Assembly (NCBI GenBank): GCA_002501855.1
Contig: DAOM01000111.1
Location: 1-23,639, forward strand
DNA length: 23,639 bases
Reading direction: 5' to 3'
Source: Candidatus Nitrosopolaris nunavutensis
Lineage (GTDB): Archaea; Thermoproteota; Nitrososphaeria; Nitrososphaerales; Nitrososphaeraceae
Both the position numbers and the translations under genes were made by a program. Positions 1 to 7,642 of the stretch are shown here, piece by piece. How positions within the stretch are numbered: the first letter of the stretch is position 1; every line of letters starts with the position of its first letter. The notes beneath the pieces are model-generated. The model was not told the DNA's origin, did not search any database, and was given only the letters and a program-made list of their open reading frames with translations.

Positions 1-129
1 GTGATGGTAGCTGTGGTGTGAGCCGTAGGCAAATGCGTGATTGGCAACAAGTGGACCTGTTGCAAAAATCATTGCTACTGCTACAACAGCCAGACTACTA
101 ACGATTGCTGCTCTTGTTTTTGAATACAT
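1..129 (-). CDS. Secreted His-rich protein, N-terminal part only (runs off left edge)
   Basis: Reading the minus strand from the ATG at 129 gives 43 open codons up to the window edge, so the 3' part is missing. Residues 1-6 are basic (MYSKTR). Residues 7-27 are a hydrophobic helix, and a likely signal-peptidase site follows ANHAFA, before YGSHH. The first mature residues are rich in His, Tyr and Ser (YGSHHSYHH). This is a typical Sec signal peptide, so the product is probably exported or anchored outside the cell. The His cluster could bind metal, but with only nine mature residues visible that is a guess. A TATA box at 152-159 puts transcription start at or next to the ATG (leaderless). I cannot assign a family. 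Confidence 0.7.
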   Translation of the reverse strand, partial: MYSKTRAAIVSSLAVVAVAMIFATGPLVANHAFAYGSHHSYHH

Positions 130-501
130 CGAGGGACTGATAGAAACATGTTTTATAAGCAGTTGCTATTAGATTTTTGCACACTAATGCTATAGTATAA
201 AAAAATTGTATTATTCCATACTAATGAATCAATTTTATACAAAGAACCCCGAGATATTTCACGCATTTATTATGAAAATATTGGAGAATAACTAAGACAA
301 TTCTTCTTCTGGGACGGCATCATTAGAATACCAAAATATACAACGATAGTTTATTGATTCTCTAATCGATCATCGTTCAGAAGTTGATTTTATCTCGATG
401 TTCAATTTAGATTTGCGGCGGGGGCGACTGAGAATTAGATCTCGTCGTGGTAAGTGGCGGTCTCCTATCCAACTCGCTCCTCAAGTAGTTTGGTGCGAAC
501 T
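130..501. other. Intergenic, 372 bp, no convincing gene
   Basis: Apart from the TATA box at 152-159 I see no gene. Two minus-strand stretches look faintly protein-like but have no start codon. One ends at about 293 (reads ...NDAVPEEELS, stop). The other is a Pro/Arg/Ser-rich stretch at about 410-500, in another frame just past the stop of the neighbouring membrane protein. They may be relics or chance. Confidence 0.4.
152..159 (-). promoter_or_regulatory. TATA box of the secreted His-rich gene
   Basis: Minus-strand CTTATAAA lies about 23-30 bp upstream of the ATG at 129, the spacing expected for an archaeal leaderless transcript. Confidence 0.55.
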
Positions 502-807
502 CTAGGATTCGTTGGCTGAAGCGGCAGTCCGTTCCTCGTGTCCTTTCGTTTCCGGATGTATCATATACTTTCGCGCCATGAAGAACAAGAGTATGCCAAA
601 GAGGAATAATACTGCGGCAAGGCCTTGCGCCCCTCCATTTGGTACGGCTTCAAAATAAATTATTGAAAATATAATACTGGCTGAGGCCTGGAACACATAT
701 TTCCACGATTCACCTATCTTTGCCTTCCTTGCAAAAAATCCGAGTCCGAAAATAGCCGCGGCAGGATAAATTGTGAATAAGATGTACTGATCAATATCTA
801 ATGCCAA
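502..807 (-). CDS. Small membrane protein, three predicted helices
   Basis: A 101-residue protein with hydrophobic segments at about residues 8-25, 38-54 and 62-76, then a charged hydrophilic tail (ARKYMIHPETKGHEERTAA...). The likely fold is three transmembrane helices with a soluble C-terminus. The start is a TTG at 807: an in-frame TAA lies two codons upstream and no ATG or GTG exists before residue 77. A TATA box at 831-838 places transcription start within a base or two of this TTG, which supports a leaderless, non-ATG start. No catalytic motif is visible and I do not recognise the family. It resembles small thaumarchaeal conserved membrane proteins of unknown role. Confidence 0.7.
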   Translation of the reverse strand: MALDIDQYILFTIYPAAAIFGLGFFARKAKIGESWKYVFQASASIIFSIIYFEAVPNGGAQGLAAVLFLFGILLFFMARKYMIHPETKGHEERTAASANES

Positions 808-830
808 GCATTAGATTATATATTTTGATC

Positions 831-838
831 TTATATAT
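831..838 (-). promoter_or_regulatory. TATA box deciding the TTG start at 807
   Basis: Minus-strand ATATATAA lies about 25-31 bp upstream of the TTG codon. Transcription would begin at the start codon, so no leader or Shine-Dalgarno site is expected. Confidence 0.55.
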
Positions 839-1078
839 TCCTACTATCTTTGGACAGGGCTAAACAAAGTGATCTAACAATCCTGACAAAGCCGTAGAGT
901 ATCACATTAACGACAGTAACGTGGGAATAGAGTAATGGATGACTTCAGAAAGATAGATTTGGCAACTGAATGACTAAAAATAATACAGCTGCAATTTATA
1001 AAATCGATGATGAAATCATGTCCTGGATCGGCTCCAACATATTATCAGTGTATCACTGCTGTCTGAAATGATTTTATT

Positions 1079-1384
1079 CTATGTCTCAGGTTGGCTAAGT
1101 AGTGAAGGCTTGCTATTGACTACCACTTTACACTCAAAATAATAGAAGGCATTGCTTATAGCGAAGAAACAGAGAGTAGGAGAGTGAGGGCTGTGGAACA
1201 GACGAACGGAAAGCAGATGTGAGCGGCTATCAAGTACAGTACGGGACGGGTCAACTTCAACAACCAAAATGAATGCACAAGGATTGTAGTGTTTATTCAA
1301 AAGTTGGAAAATCCACATTGCAGTATCTTTGGAATGCTGAGGATGGAGGATTTTATACAATACTCCAAAATTTAATAAAGTCAT
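1079..1384 (-). CDS. Doubtful hypothetical ORF, 101 codons
   Basis: An open frame from ATG to TAG with no recognisable domain. The first 55 residues look reasonably protein-like (hydrophobic FILVVEV segment), but the C-terminal half is rich in Ser, His, Pro and Cys, as in spurious ORFs. There is no good TATA box upstream, and the gene would run divergently from the synthetase-like gene at 1418. The flanking stretch 808-1078 holds only very short frames, such as a 33-codon one from 971. I keep this entry only because no better gene occupies the region. Confidence 0.22.
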   Translation of the reverse strand: MTLLNFGVLYKILHPQHSKDTAMWIFQLLNKHYNPCAFILVVEVDPSRTVLDSRSHLLSVRLFHSPHSPTLCFFAISNAFYYFECKVVVNSKPSLLSQPET

Positions 1385-1417
1385 CTATGAACTAGACTAT
1401 CTTAGAAGTTACAGATT

Positions 1418-2197
1418 GTGTTAGTCGTGGACTTAAAAAACGCTTTAGTCGATGCTGTGACAGCGACTGTAAACGAAGAATCTTCTTTAGCAGTCGCCTT
1501 TTCTGGTGGTATTGACAGTAGCTTGCTTGCAAAACTCTGCAATGATATAGGAATTAAAGTCACACTATTAACTATCGGATTTCCTGGTTCTCTAGATATT
1601 GAATTTTCAAAGGTAATTGCGACAAGGTTGGGTTTACCTCATAAGTTGTTGGAGTTAAAAAAAGAGGATTTCCACAATAAACAGAGATATATATCGCAGA
1701 AATTAGGCTGTGGGAATATCTCCCATATTGAAAATTGCATAGCATTTTTTTATCTTGGAATGCTCGCACGACAAAATGGTTTACGATTAATTTTAACTGC
1801 AAATGGTTGTGATGAGCTTTTTTGTGGTTACGATAGATTTAGATCAATTTACAAATATGGTAATGCGAGAATTATGCAATTAATACATGAAAAGATTGAA
1901 AATGAGATCATCCTCATGAGGGAGGTGGAATCGATAACAGCAGAGTTTGGCATAAAGACCAAGCACCCTTTTCTGTCAGAAAAATTTATCTCAGTTGCGC
2001 TGGAGATTTCAATTGATAATAAGATCAAGGGTTGCGATGATTTCATTCGGAAACACATCCTCAGGGAGGTTGCTGTAATGATTGGTGTTCCCCACGAAGC
2101 TGCAGAGAAGCCCAAGAAGGCTATGCAGTACGGTTCGCTAATCCACAAGAATTTCAAAGACTTAAAAACATTCAAAATTGCAAATATTGATTCATAG
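1418..2197 (+). CDS. Stand-alone asparagine-synthetase-type ATP-pyrophosphatase
   Basis: 259 residues matching the C-terminal synthetase domain of class B asparagine synthetase. The PP-loop AFSGGIDSS is at about 28-36 and binds the ATP pyrophosphate. The segment NGCDELFCGYDRF (about 129-141) corresponds to the conserved ADELFGGYxR region. The C-terminal KPKKAMQYGS matches the conserved end of this domain. The N-terminal glutaminase domain with catalytic Cys1 is absent, so the protein must use free ammonia, take it from a partner, or act on another substrate. GTG at 1418 is used as start; a second GTG lies at 1427. A weak TATA-like TTTAATAA lies near 1372-1379. The 3' end overlaps convergent purB by 6 bp. 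True substrate unknown; asparagine is only the default. Confidence 0.85.
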   Translation: MLVVDLKNALVDAVTATVNEESSLAVAFSGGIDSSLLAKLCNDIGIKVTLLTIGFPGSLDIEFSKVIATRLGLPHKLLELKKEDFHNKQRYISQKLGCGNISHIENCIAFFYLGMLARQNGLRLILTANGCDELFCGYDRFRSIYKYGNARIMQLIHEKIENEIILMREVESITAEFGIKTKHPFLSEKFISVALEISIDNKIKGCDDFIRKHILREVAVMIGVPHEAAEKPKKAMQYGSLIHKNFKDLKTFKIANIDS

Positions 2198-3577
2198 CGA
2201 AAGTTTAGATTTATGATCAAAATATTTGTTTCTTGTATTCCTTACCTTATTCACGACATGATCAATGATCTCTGATGAGGCGCCGAGATGGTTATTTGGT
2301 TCAAATATATACTTTAACTCTTCTGACGACAGTTTCCTTGCTAAATGGGAATCCCTTTTGATGGCATCACGGAAATGCTGTCCGCTCTGCAATGCCGAAA
2401 ATGCTACCCTTTGGATATCCCTGTATGCCGTAATCCTAGGGACTCCTTTTTTGACCAACGCATCCAGAACAAATTCTGAATAAATCTGACCTTTCGTCAT
2501 GTCCAAGTTCGAGGTGAGACGCTGGGTATTTATTTTTAGTTCTGCGACGACACTCATTAATGAATTCAACATTTCATCTAGCAGAATTGCAGCCATTGGA
2601 ATGGTAAATCGTTCATTCGCCGAATTTGATAGATCTCTTTCATGCCATAACGGGATATTCTCCAATGCAACATCAATTAGAGATCGGAGAAGCCTTGCAA
2701 GCGAAGAAACTTTCTCACTTCTAATAGGATTGCGTTTAACAGGAACTGCGCTGCTTCCCATCTGACCTTTTCTAAAATGTTCTGCAACCTCACCTAACTC
2801 GGTTCTTTGTAAATTCCTAACTTCGGTCGCAATTTTGTCGAGTGTGCAGCCAACAAGCGTGATCAAAAATTGTATCTCTGCAATTCGTTCACGCGGAATT
2901 ACCTGAGTCGCCGCATCCACGGGATGCAAACTCAGGTTCTTTGCTACTATTTTTTGCACCTCTAAAGCTCTCTTCCCCATTAAAGAACCGGTACCCACGA
3001 CCCCTAGTGTCTTGCAAAGCAAGAAGCGCTTTTTTCCTTCTTCAATTCTTTCAATGTGAGTTGCCATCTCTGCAGCCCAGACCGCAAATTTCAATCCAAA
3101 TGCGATAATACTTGTATGCTGTCCATGTGTTCTTCCAACTGCGGGCTGTGCCCGAAATTCGACTGAGCGGTCAGCCAAAATTAAGGCAAGTCTCAAAATT
3201 TTGGGTTCAATAATGCGAAAGACATCTCTCATCTGCATCGATATGGTAGTATCTATGATGTCATTGCTCGTTAGACCGTAGTGAATCCACGGCTTCGATT
3301 TCGCCGAACACTTCTCGCTTAAGGCTTCCACAACTGCAGCTGTATCATGCTCGCTAATTGCTTCTAATTTACCCACTCGTTCTAAAGTAATCTTGTCAGA
3401 CTTCGCTATTTTGACAATTTCCTTTGCAACACCTACAGGAATCATATTGATTTGAGCCTGTGCCTTTGCCACCGCGGCTTCAAACTCTAGCTGATATTGT
3501 AATCGGTCTCTTTCTTCGAATATTCGCTTGATTTGAGGACTCCCGTAGCGACCTGTATCAATCGGAAGAATTGGCAT
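2192..3577 (-). CDS. purB: Adenylosuccinate lyase
   Basis: Fumarase/aspartase superfamily enzyme that releases fumarate from SAICAR and adenylosuccinate in IMP and AMP synthesis; cytosolic homotetramer in the family. Visible motifs: HYGLTSNDIIDT, GRTHGQHT (a conserved His region), and the superfamily signature GSSAVPVKRNP with the catalytic Ser loop. The frame is open further upstream, but the family's conserved start (MPILPIDTGRYGSP) begins at the ATG at 3577, giving 461 residues, a normal length. A TATA box at 3603-3610, about 30 bp upstream, supports this start as leaderless. The stop overlaps the convergent synthetase-like gene by 6 bp. It is divergent from rtcB with about 128 bp between the two starts. 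Confidence 0.96.
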   Translation of the reverse strand: MPILPIDTGRYGSPQIKRIFEERDRLQYQLEFEAAVAKAQAQINMIPVGVAKEIVKIAKSDKITLERVGKLEAISEHDTAAVVEALSEKCSAKSKPWIHYGLTSNDIIDTTISMQMRDVFRIIEPKILRLALILADRSVEFRAQPAVGRTHGQHTSIIAFGLKFAVWAAEMATHIERIEEGKKRFLLCKTLGVVGTGSLMGKRALEVQKIVAKNLSLHPVDAATQVIPRERIAEIQFLITLVGCTLDKIATEVRNLQRTELGEVAEHFRKGQMGSSAVPVKRNPIRSEKVSSLARLLRSLIDVALENIPLWHERDLSNSANERFTIPMAAILLDEMLNSLMSVVAELKINTQRLTSNLDMTKGQIYSEFVLDALVKKGVPRITAYRDIQRVAFSALQSGQHFRDAIKRDSHLARKLSSEELKYIFEPNNHLGASSEIIDHVVNKVRNTRNKYFDHKSKLSL

Positions 3578-3602
3578 ATACACAAGTCCGCCGAAGACAA
3601 GA

Positions 3603-3610
3603 AAAATAAA
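3603..3610 (-). promoter_or_regulatory. TATA box of purB
   Basis: Minus-strand TTTATTTT lies about 26-33 bp before the ATG at 3577. It rejects the longer upstream reading of the purB frame. Confidence 0.5.
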
Positions 3611-3670
3611 CCTTATTGGGAAACGACAAATCATTTGCCTGGTTCTTGCCAGTAAATTATCTAAGCAAGG

Positions 3671-3678
3671 CTTATAAT
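3671..3678 (+). promoter_or_regulatory. TATA box of rtcB
   Basis: CTTATAAT lies about 28-35 bp before the ATG at 3706. The frame is open back to 3616, but this box lies inside that extension, so 3706 is the better start. Confidence 0.5.
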
Positions 3679-3705
3679 GACTCCACCCCAAATCCACAGA
3701 CGACT

Positions 3706-5181
3706 ATGAATGAATTAGTAACCAAAATCGGTAACCACAAAGTCACTAAGATTAATGAGTTTGAGTTCCGAGTAGAAATGGATGGTTCTAATGACATGAA
3801 GGTGCCTGTTACGATTTATGCTAACGACGATCTTATTTCGAAGATGACGATTGACAGAACTATTCATCAGGCAGTAAATGTTTCAACATTGCCTGGGGTA
3901 AAGAAACATGTTGTCGTTCTTCCAGACGGACATGAAGGCTATGGATTCCCCGTCGGTGGAGTCGCCGCTACCGACCTTGAAGAGGGAGTGATTAGCCCTG
4001 GTGGAGTAGGATATGATATAAACTGTGGAGTAAGGTTAATTAAAACGAGTTTGACTGAAAGAGATCTAAAACCCAGGTTAAAAGATCTAGTAAATGAGCT
4101 CTTTAGGTCTATTCCGTTGGGAGTGGGGAGTGAAGGAAGAGTTAAATTGACCAAAGCTGAGCTCGATGAACTTCTTGTAGAAGGCGTAGACTGGGCAATA
4201 GGGCGCGGATACGGACGGGAACAGGATGCAGAGGTGTGTGAAGAAGGAGGAAAAATGATAGGAGCAGAGCCAGCTAGCGTTTCAGATATCGCTAAAAAAC
4301 GTGGCGCACCACAATTAGGTAGCTTAGGATCAGGTAATCATTTTCTCGAAATACAGAAAGTTGACAAAATCGTTAATGAAAGAGCTGCAAAAGCTATGGG
4401 CATTGACGAACAAGGCCAGTTGACTGTTTTAATTCATTGCGGCTCGAGAGGATTCGGACATCAGGTCTGCAGCGACTATTTACGTATTTCCGAAATTGCT
4501 TTGAAAAAGTACGGTACTCAATTGATTGACAGAGAACTGGCGTGCGTGCCTAATCAATCACCAGAAGGCGAGAATTATCGAAGGGCAATGAATTCTGCTT
4601 TAAACTTTGCATGGTGCAACAGGGAGATGATAACTCATTGGACAAGAAAGGCATTTGAAAAAGTGTTTGGTATGAGTGAACAGCAGCTAGATATGAAACT
4701 TGTTTATGATGTCTCCCATAATATAGCCAAAGTGGAACGATATTCGATCAATGGAGAAGGAATGCGCGATCTAGTTATTCATAGAAAGGGTGCTACCAGA
4801 GCCTTTCCTGCAGGCATGCACGAAATCCCTGCAAAATACCGTGAAATAGGGCAGCCTGTAATTATTCCAGGATCTATGGGAACTGCAAGTTGGATTCTTA
4901 TAGGTAATAAAAAGTCTCTTGATTTGAGTTTTGGATCAACTGCACATGGAGCAGGCAGAACAATGTCAAGATCTGCTGCAAAAAGAAGTCATACTGTTGA
5001 AGAGGTGAGAACCAAGTTAGAATCAAGGGGCATTTATGTCAAGGGATTAACGAAGGAGGGAATAGTTGAAGAAACACCCGATGCATATAAAGACGTTGAT
5101 GCCGTGGTAGACGTCTCTGACTCGCTCGGAATAGCAACCAAAGTAGTAAGATTAATCCCATTAGGGGTGATAAAGGGTTAA
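3706..5181 (+). CDS. rtcB: RNA-splicing ligase RtcB
   Basis: GTP- and Mn2+-dependent ligase joining RNA 2',3'-cyclic or 3'-phosphate ends to 5'-OH ends. In archaea it seals tRNA exons after intron removal. Family landmarks in order: PDGHEGYGFPVGGVA, GVGYDINCGVR (metal-binding Cys), GSLGSGNHFLE, IHCGSRGFGHQ, AFPAG, IIPGSMGT, and HGAGRTMSRSAAKR, whose His is the guanylylated residue in characterised homologues. Length is 491 residues with no intein. The ATG at 3706 is chosen because conserved sequence begins there and the TATA box at 3671 precedes it. The stop TAA overlaps the next ATG by one base, so the downstream PDCD5-like gene is probably co-translated. Confidence 0.97.
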   Translation: MNELVTKIGNHKVTKINEFEFRVEMDGSNDMKVPVTIYANDDLISKMTIDRTIHQAVNVSTLPGVKKHVVVLPDGHEGYGFPVGGVAATDLEEGVISPGGVGYDINCGVRLIKTSLTERDLKPRLKDLVNELFRSIPLGVGSEGRVKLTKAELDELLVEGVDWAIGRGYGREQDAEVCEEGGKMIGAEPASVSDIAKKRGAPQLGSLGSGNHFLEIQKVDKIVNERAAKAMGIDEQGQLTVLIHCGSRGFGHQVCSDYLRISEIALKKYGTQLIDRELACVPNQSPEGENYRRAMNSALNFAWCNREMITHWTRKAFEKVFGMSEQQLDMKLVYDVSHNIAKVERYSINGEGMRDLVIHRKGATRAFPAGMHEIPAKYREIGQPVIIPGSMGTASWILIGNKKSLDLSFGSTAHGAGRTMSRSAAKRSHTVEEVRTKLESRGIYVKGLTKEGIVEETPDAYKDVDAVVDVSDSLGIATKVVRLIPLGVIKG

Positions 5182-5594
5182 TGTCAGAGCAAGAAGATCG
5201 AGATCTCACAATTATCAAGGCTCGAAAAATGAAAGAGCTACAGAAGCAAGCTGCCACACAGGAGAAGATGAAAGCAAGGAAAGAACAGGAAAGTCAACCG
5301 CGAACAGACATGGAAATCATATCTAGCAACCTGTACGACAGGGGCGAGGAAGTACTGGATCTTGCAAAATCTCAGTTCCCAATTCAAACGAGGGCGATAG
5401 TAAGGAAAATTGTGGAATTAATCAAAGCAGGCGAGATTAACCAAAGGATATCAGGAGGAGAATTGTTGGCATTGTTCCGGTCCGTAGGGATCAATATCAG
5501 GGTTAATACAAGTATCAGAGTTGAGGATCATGGTAAGTTAGTTTCCTTTTCTGATAAACTGAAGTACGAAAACGAAGACAGCACGGCTGCATAG
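5181..5594 (+). CDS. PDCD5-like DNA-binding protein (probable)
   Basis: 137 residues. A charged N-terminal helix (about 8-40, with KMKELQKQ) leads to a helical core. The core contains DRGEEVLDLAKSQFP, then RAIVRKIVELIKAGEINQ, then ISGGELLALFRSVG, followed by a basic/acidic tail. This order matches the PDCD5/TFAR19 family: N-terminal RxxELQ helix, 'LA...P' segment, hydrophobic helix ending in K/RxGxI, then 'ISexeLxxLL'. Archaeal members are small double-stranded-DNA-binding proteins of unclear role. The tail is longer than in typical archaeal members. The ATG overlaps the rtcB stop by one base. The assignment is by recalled pattern only, so moderate. Confidence 0.6.
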   Translation: MSEQEDRDLTIIKARKMKELQKQAATQEKMKARKEQESQPRTDMEIISSNLYDRGEEVLDLAKSQFPIQTRAIVRKIVELIKAGEINQRISGGELLALFRSVGINIRVNTSIRVEDHGKLVSFSDKLKYENEDSTAA

Positions 5595-5604
5595 TAAAGA
5601 ATCT

Positions 5605-5949
5605 ATGCCATTGATCGATGCTTTTCTTATAGACTTTGTAACTGTCGATTTTGAATCCGACAGTAAAATTGCAAAAGAGGTACTATACGAGTTTCAGAAG
5701 AATTGCAATTATGACAACGATGATAATTGCAATTTCGTTCTAGACTCTCCGACCCCTAGTGCAGGATGGTATTTTGCCAAGTTATTCCTCTCCGGACTGT
5801 TTGTAAAAAAGTTGTATGAGCTTAATTCAGATCAAATTGATAATTTAAAAGGTAAAAAATTTGAGGACAAGTTTGTTTCCTGGTTAAGTATAAATTTCAA
5901 AAAAAGAAAATGCGAGGCATACCTAAAAATTGCTTCAGAAATGAAATAA
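5605..5949 (+). CDS. Hypothetical protein, third gene of the rtcB unit
   Basis: 114 residues, no recognised family. The N-terminus (MPLIDAFLIDFVTVDFES) is hydrophobic and acidic. An Asn/Asp-rich stretch follows at about 33-45, a hydrophobic segment (GWYFAKLFLSGLFVKKLYEL) at about 54-73, and a Lys-rich C-terminal half. It starts 10 bp after the PDCD5-like stop on the same strand, so it is probably co-transcribed with rtcB. Base composition and codons resemble the neighbours. It converges on small minus-strand ORFs. Confidence 0.6.
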   Translation: MPLIDAFLIDFVTVDFESDSKIAKEVLYEFQKNCNYDNDDNCNFVLDSPTPSAGWYFAKLFLSGLFVKKLYELNSDQIDNLKGKKFEDKFVSWLSINFKKRKCEAYLKIASEMK

Positions 5950-5967
5950 GGACCATTTCTTTCTTTA

Positions 5968-6144
5968 TCAATTTCCTTCCACTTTACAGACGAAACTGCT
6001 AAGCGCTAGTAATTCATATTCTTGTCGAAATAAAGAATCGATTTTTACATTCTCTGAGTCTGCTGTTGCCATCCGTTCTTCTCTAATCTGAGGAGGCAAA
6101 TTCCTATTAATTCTACTAGTAACACCCTCATACAGAGCTGCCAT
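5968..6144 (-). CDS. Small ORF, 58 codons, hypothetical
   Basis: ATG to TGA, reading MAALYEGVTSRINRNLPP... then an acidic mid-section and DSLFRQEYELLALSSF near the end. Composition is protein-like (charged, few Cys/Ser runs) and a TATA-like CATAAAGA lies about 25-31 bp upstream (6168-6175, minus). No family recognised. It may be a real small gene or a surviving piece of a decayed one, since the region upstream has further broken frames. Confidence 0.35.
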   Translation of the reverse strand: MAALYEGVTSRINRNLPPQIREERMATADSENVKIDSLFRQEYELLALSSFVCKVEGN

Positions 6145-6270
6145 TAAAATCCAAATAAGCTAAGACTCTTTATGCAGATTCAAGCAGCGTGACAGTTCAA
6201 CTCTTCTTGTCTGAAAAGCTCTAACGGCAAAAATTCATTTTCATGACCCTCTGTGAAAACGTGAGCGTGT

Positions 6271-6378
6271 TTAATCTATTCTGTCCACTAACATTGCCAG
6301 AAACAAAGTGCTAATGACATCTCCCAACTTCTGTACGGGTTTTCCCAAGTAGACTTCTTTCATATCATCATGAGCCAA
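6271..6378 (-). CDS. Small ORF or gene fragment after the cyclase
   Basis: A TTG six bases after the cyclase stop, and in the cyclase's own frame, opens 35 codons (MAHDDMKEVYLGKPVQK...). After its TAA, a different frame continues with protein-like residues (AHVFTEGHENEFLPLELF) before a stop near 6180. That pattern suggests a frameshifted remnant more than an intact peptide gene. Function unknown. Confidence 0.25.
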   Translation of the reverse strand: MAHDDMKEVYLGKPVQKLGDVISTLFLAMLVDRID

Positions 6379-6384
6379 TATTTG

Positions 6385-7002
6385 TTAATTCAAGAAACAT
6401 TTTTTCTTCTTCTTTAGCACAGAGAAGATTTCGAAGGGGCCATGGATATTTCTAAGTTCAGTAACGATACCTAAGCTTTTTAGCTCAAATTGATTTGAAA
6501 TTTTCGATTTTGTAGTAGCTGAGACGATGATCTGTCCACTATCACATAGATCTGTTAACCTGCTTGCTATATTTACAGTAGTACCTAGTGCAGTAAATTG
6601 AGTTCTCCGCTCAGTTCCTATGTTACCAACTATGGCATAACCAGTATTAATTCCACATTTCAATCCGATTGTTATTGTATGTGGAACATGTTTTTCCCAT
6701 ATACATATCCATTTTGCTTGGAGATCTTTAAAACGTTCTTTTAATTCAAGAGCTGCCGCAACAGCACAAATAGCATTCCCTGTACATTCTCCGGCTTTAC
6801 TTTCAAACCCAAAAAGACCCATTACTCCATCTCCCATATACTTGTCCAATACTCCACCATATTCAAAAATTATTTTTCTTGCCATGTCAAAAAATTCCCT
6901 CAAAAATGGAACCAGTAATGTCGAATAAGTTTTAAGAATGTCACACAATTTGGAGAATCCCTTTATGTCCCAAAAAACTACTGTTAATAACTTTCCAGTC
7001 GT
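6385..7002 (-). CDS. Class III adenylate/guanylate cyclase domain protein, start codon unclear
   Basis: Single CHD cyclase domain converting ATP (or GTP) to the 3',5'-cyclic nucleotide; family members act as homodimers. Visible motifs: TVVFWDIKGFS with the first metal Asp, LDKYMGDGVMGLFG with the second metal Asp and a base-contacting Lys, and LGTTVNIASRL with the transition-state Asn and Arg. The essential first Asp lies upstream of the first usual start codon (TTG at 6948), so translation must begin earlier. Between the in-frame TGA at 7015-7017 and the TTG there is no ATG, GTG or TTG. An ACG at 7000-7002 sits 7 nt after a GGTGAGGAGG Shine-Dalgarno-like run, and I used it as provisional start (205 residues). 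Alternatives are a frameshifted pseudogene or a sequence error. No transmembrane segment. Confidence 0.7.
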   Translation of the reverse strand, partial: TTGKLLTVVFWDIKGFSKLCDILKTYSTLLVPFLREFFDMARKIIFEYGGVLDKYMGDGVMGLFGFESKAGECTGNAICAVAAALELKERFKDLQAKWICIWEKHVPHTITIGLKCGINTGYAIVGNIGTERRTQFTALGTTVNIASRLTDLCDSGQIIVSATTKSKISNQFELKSLGIVTELRNIHGPFEIFSVLKKKKKCFLN

Positions 7003-7020
7003 TTTAAAACCTCCTCACCT

Positions 7021-7260
7021 TCACAGAAGCCTTTTGAAGTAATCCTGAACGTATAGTGAATCCTGGCTGTCATCAGTCACAAGTTCGAGGGACGCCCGTA
7101 GGTCAGTCATAGGTTCGTTCTTGTTACCTGCAACCACGTATAGAATTGACAAGGATATGTCAAACACAGATTCTATTCTGGATCTTTTGTGTTTACTTAT
7201 CAAATATCGCTCGAGTTCAGCTACGTCTTCCAGTCGCAAGGGAGTAGCATTTTGAGACAT
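7021..7260 (-). CDS. 79-residue ORF just upstream of, and in frame with, the cyclase
   Basis: Soluble, mostly helical, acidic protein (RLEDVAELERYLISKHKRSR, then ISLSILYVVAGNKNE, then an Asp/Ser-rich end). A GGAAG run lies just before the ATG and a TATA-like CTATAAGG sits near 7299-7306. It ends at TGA, and TGA-AGG-TGA separates it from the cyclase in the same frame. Past the stop, the +1 frame reads EGEEVLKRLESY, which looks like a natural linker helix. It may therefore be the N-terminal domain of a once-fused sensor-cyclase. No domain recognised. Confidence 0.5.
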   Translation of the reverse strand: MSQNATPLRLEDVAELERYLISKHKRSRIESVFDISLSILYVVAGNKNEPMTDLRASLELVTDDSQDSLYVQDYFKRLL

Positions 7261-7642
7261 AGTTTCTTCCTTTAGATATTCTGTAACCGTTTTACCTTCC
7301 TTATAGCCAAGGGAGCTACTTTAGGATAGGGAGAGGGAGGATTATCAATAATTGGTAATATACCGTACTTATTATGTACTATACGATAGTTTTCAATCCA
7401 TATCCCCATGAAGATACCTTAGCTGCAACATCAGCTTTTAATCTTTAAGTCACGAGCCAACCGATAGCTCTTCCTCCGTAGACATAGTTCTTCGCAATTT
7501 CGCTGAAAATTTTAGTATAATCACGGTCCCGTAGTTAGTTTGATCTAACTGATAATGCTGATTAACAAACAATTATCTTAATTTTTCGCGGAGGTACGAA
7601 TGTCTTCTTGTATTTAGATTAGGGTGGTACCAGCGAGAGATC
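7261..7642. other. Intergenic, 382 bp, no gene seen
   Basis: Holds the probable promoter of the minus-strand ORF at 7260 and the 3' flank of rps11. A short perfect hairpin, AGTTAG-TTTGAT-CTAACT, lies near 7534-7551, about 90 bp past the rps11 stop. No ORF of useful length and no tRNA. Confidence 0.4.

Noticed and set aside
971..1072. 33-codon plus-strand ORF (MTKNNTAAIYKIDDEIMSW...)
   Set aside because: Too short, with no promoter seen and a Cys/His end without a pattern. Chance is the simplest reading.
3578..3697. N-terminal extension of PurB by 40 codons
   Set aside because: It contains the purB TATA box and lies upstream of the conserved MPILPIDTGRYGSP start.
3616..3705. N-terminal extension of RtcB by 30 codons
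   Set aside because: The extension is not conserved-looking and contains the TATA box of the gene; the family start is at 3706.
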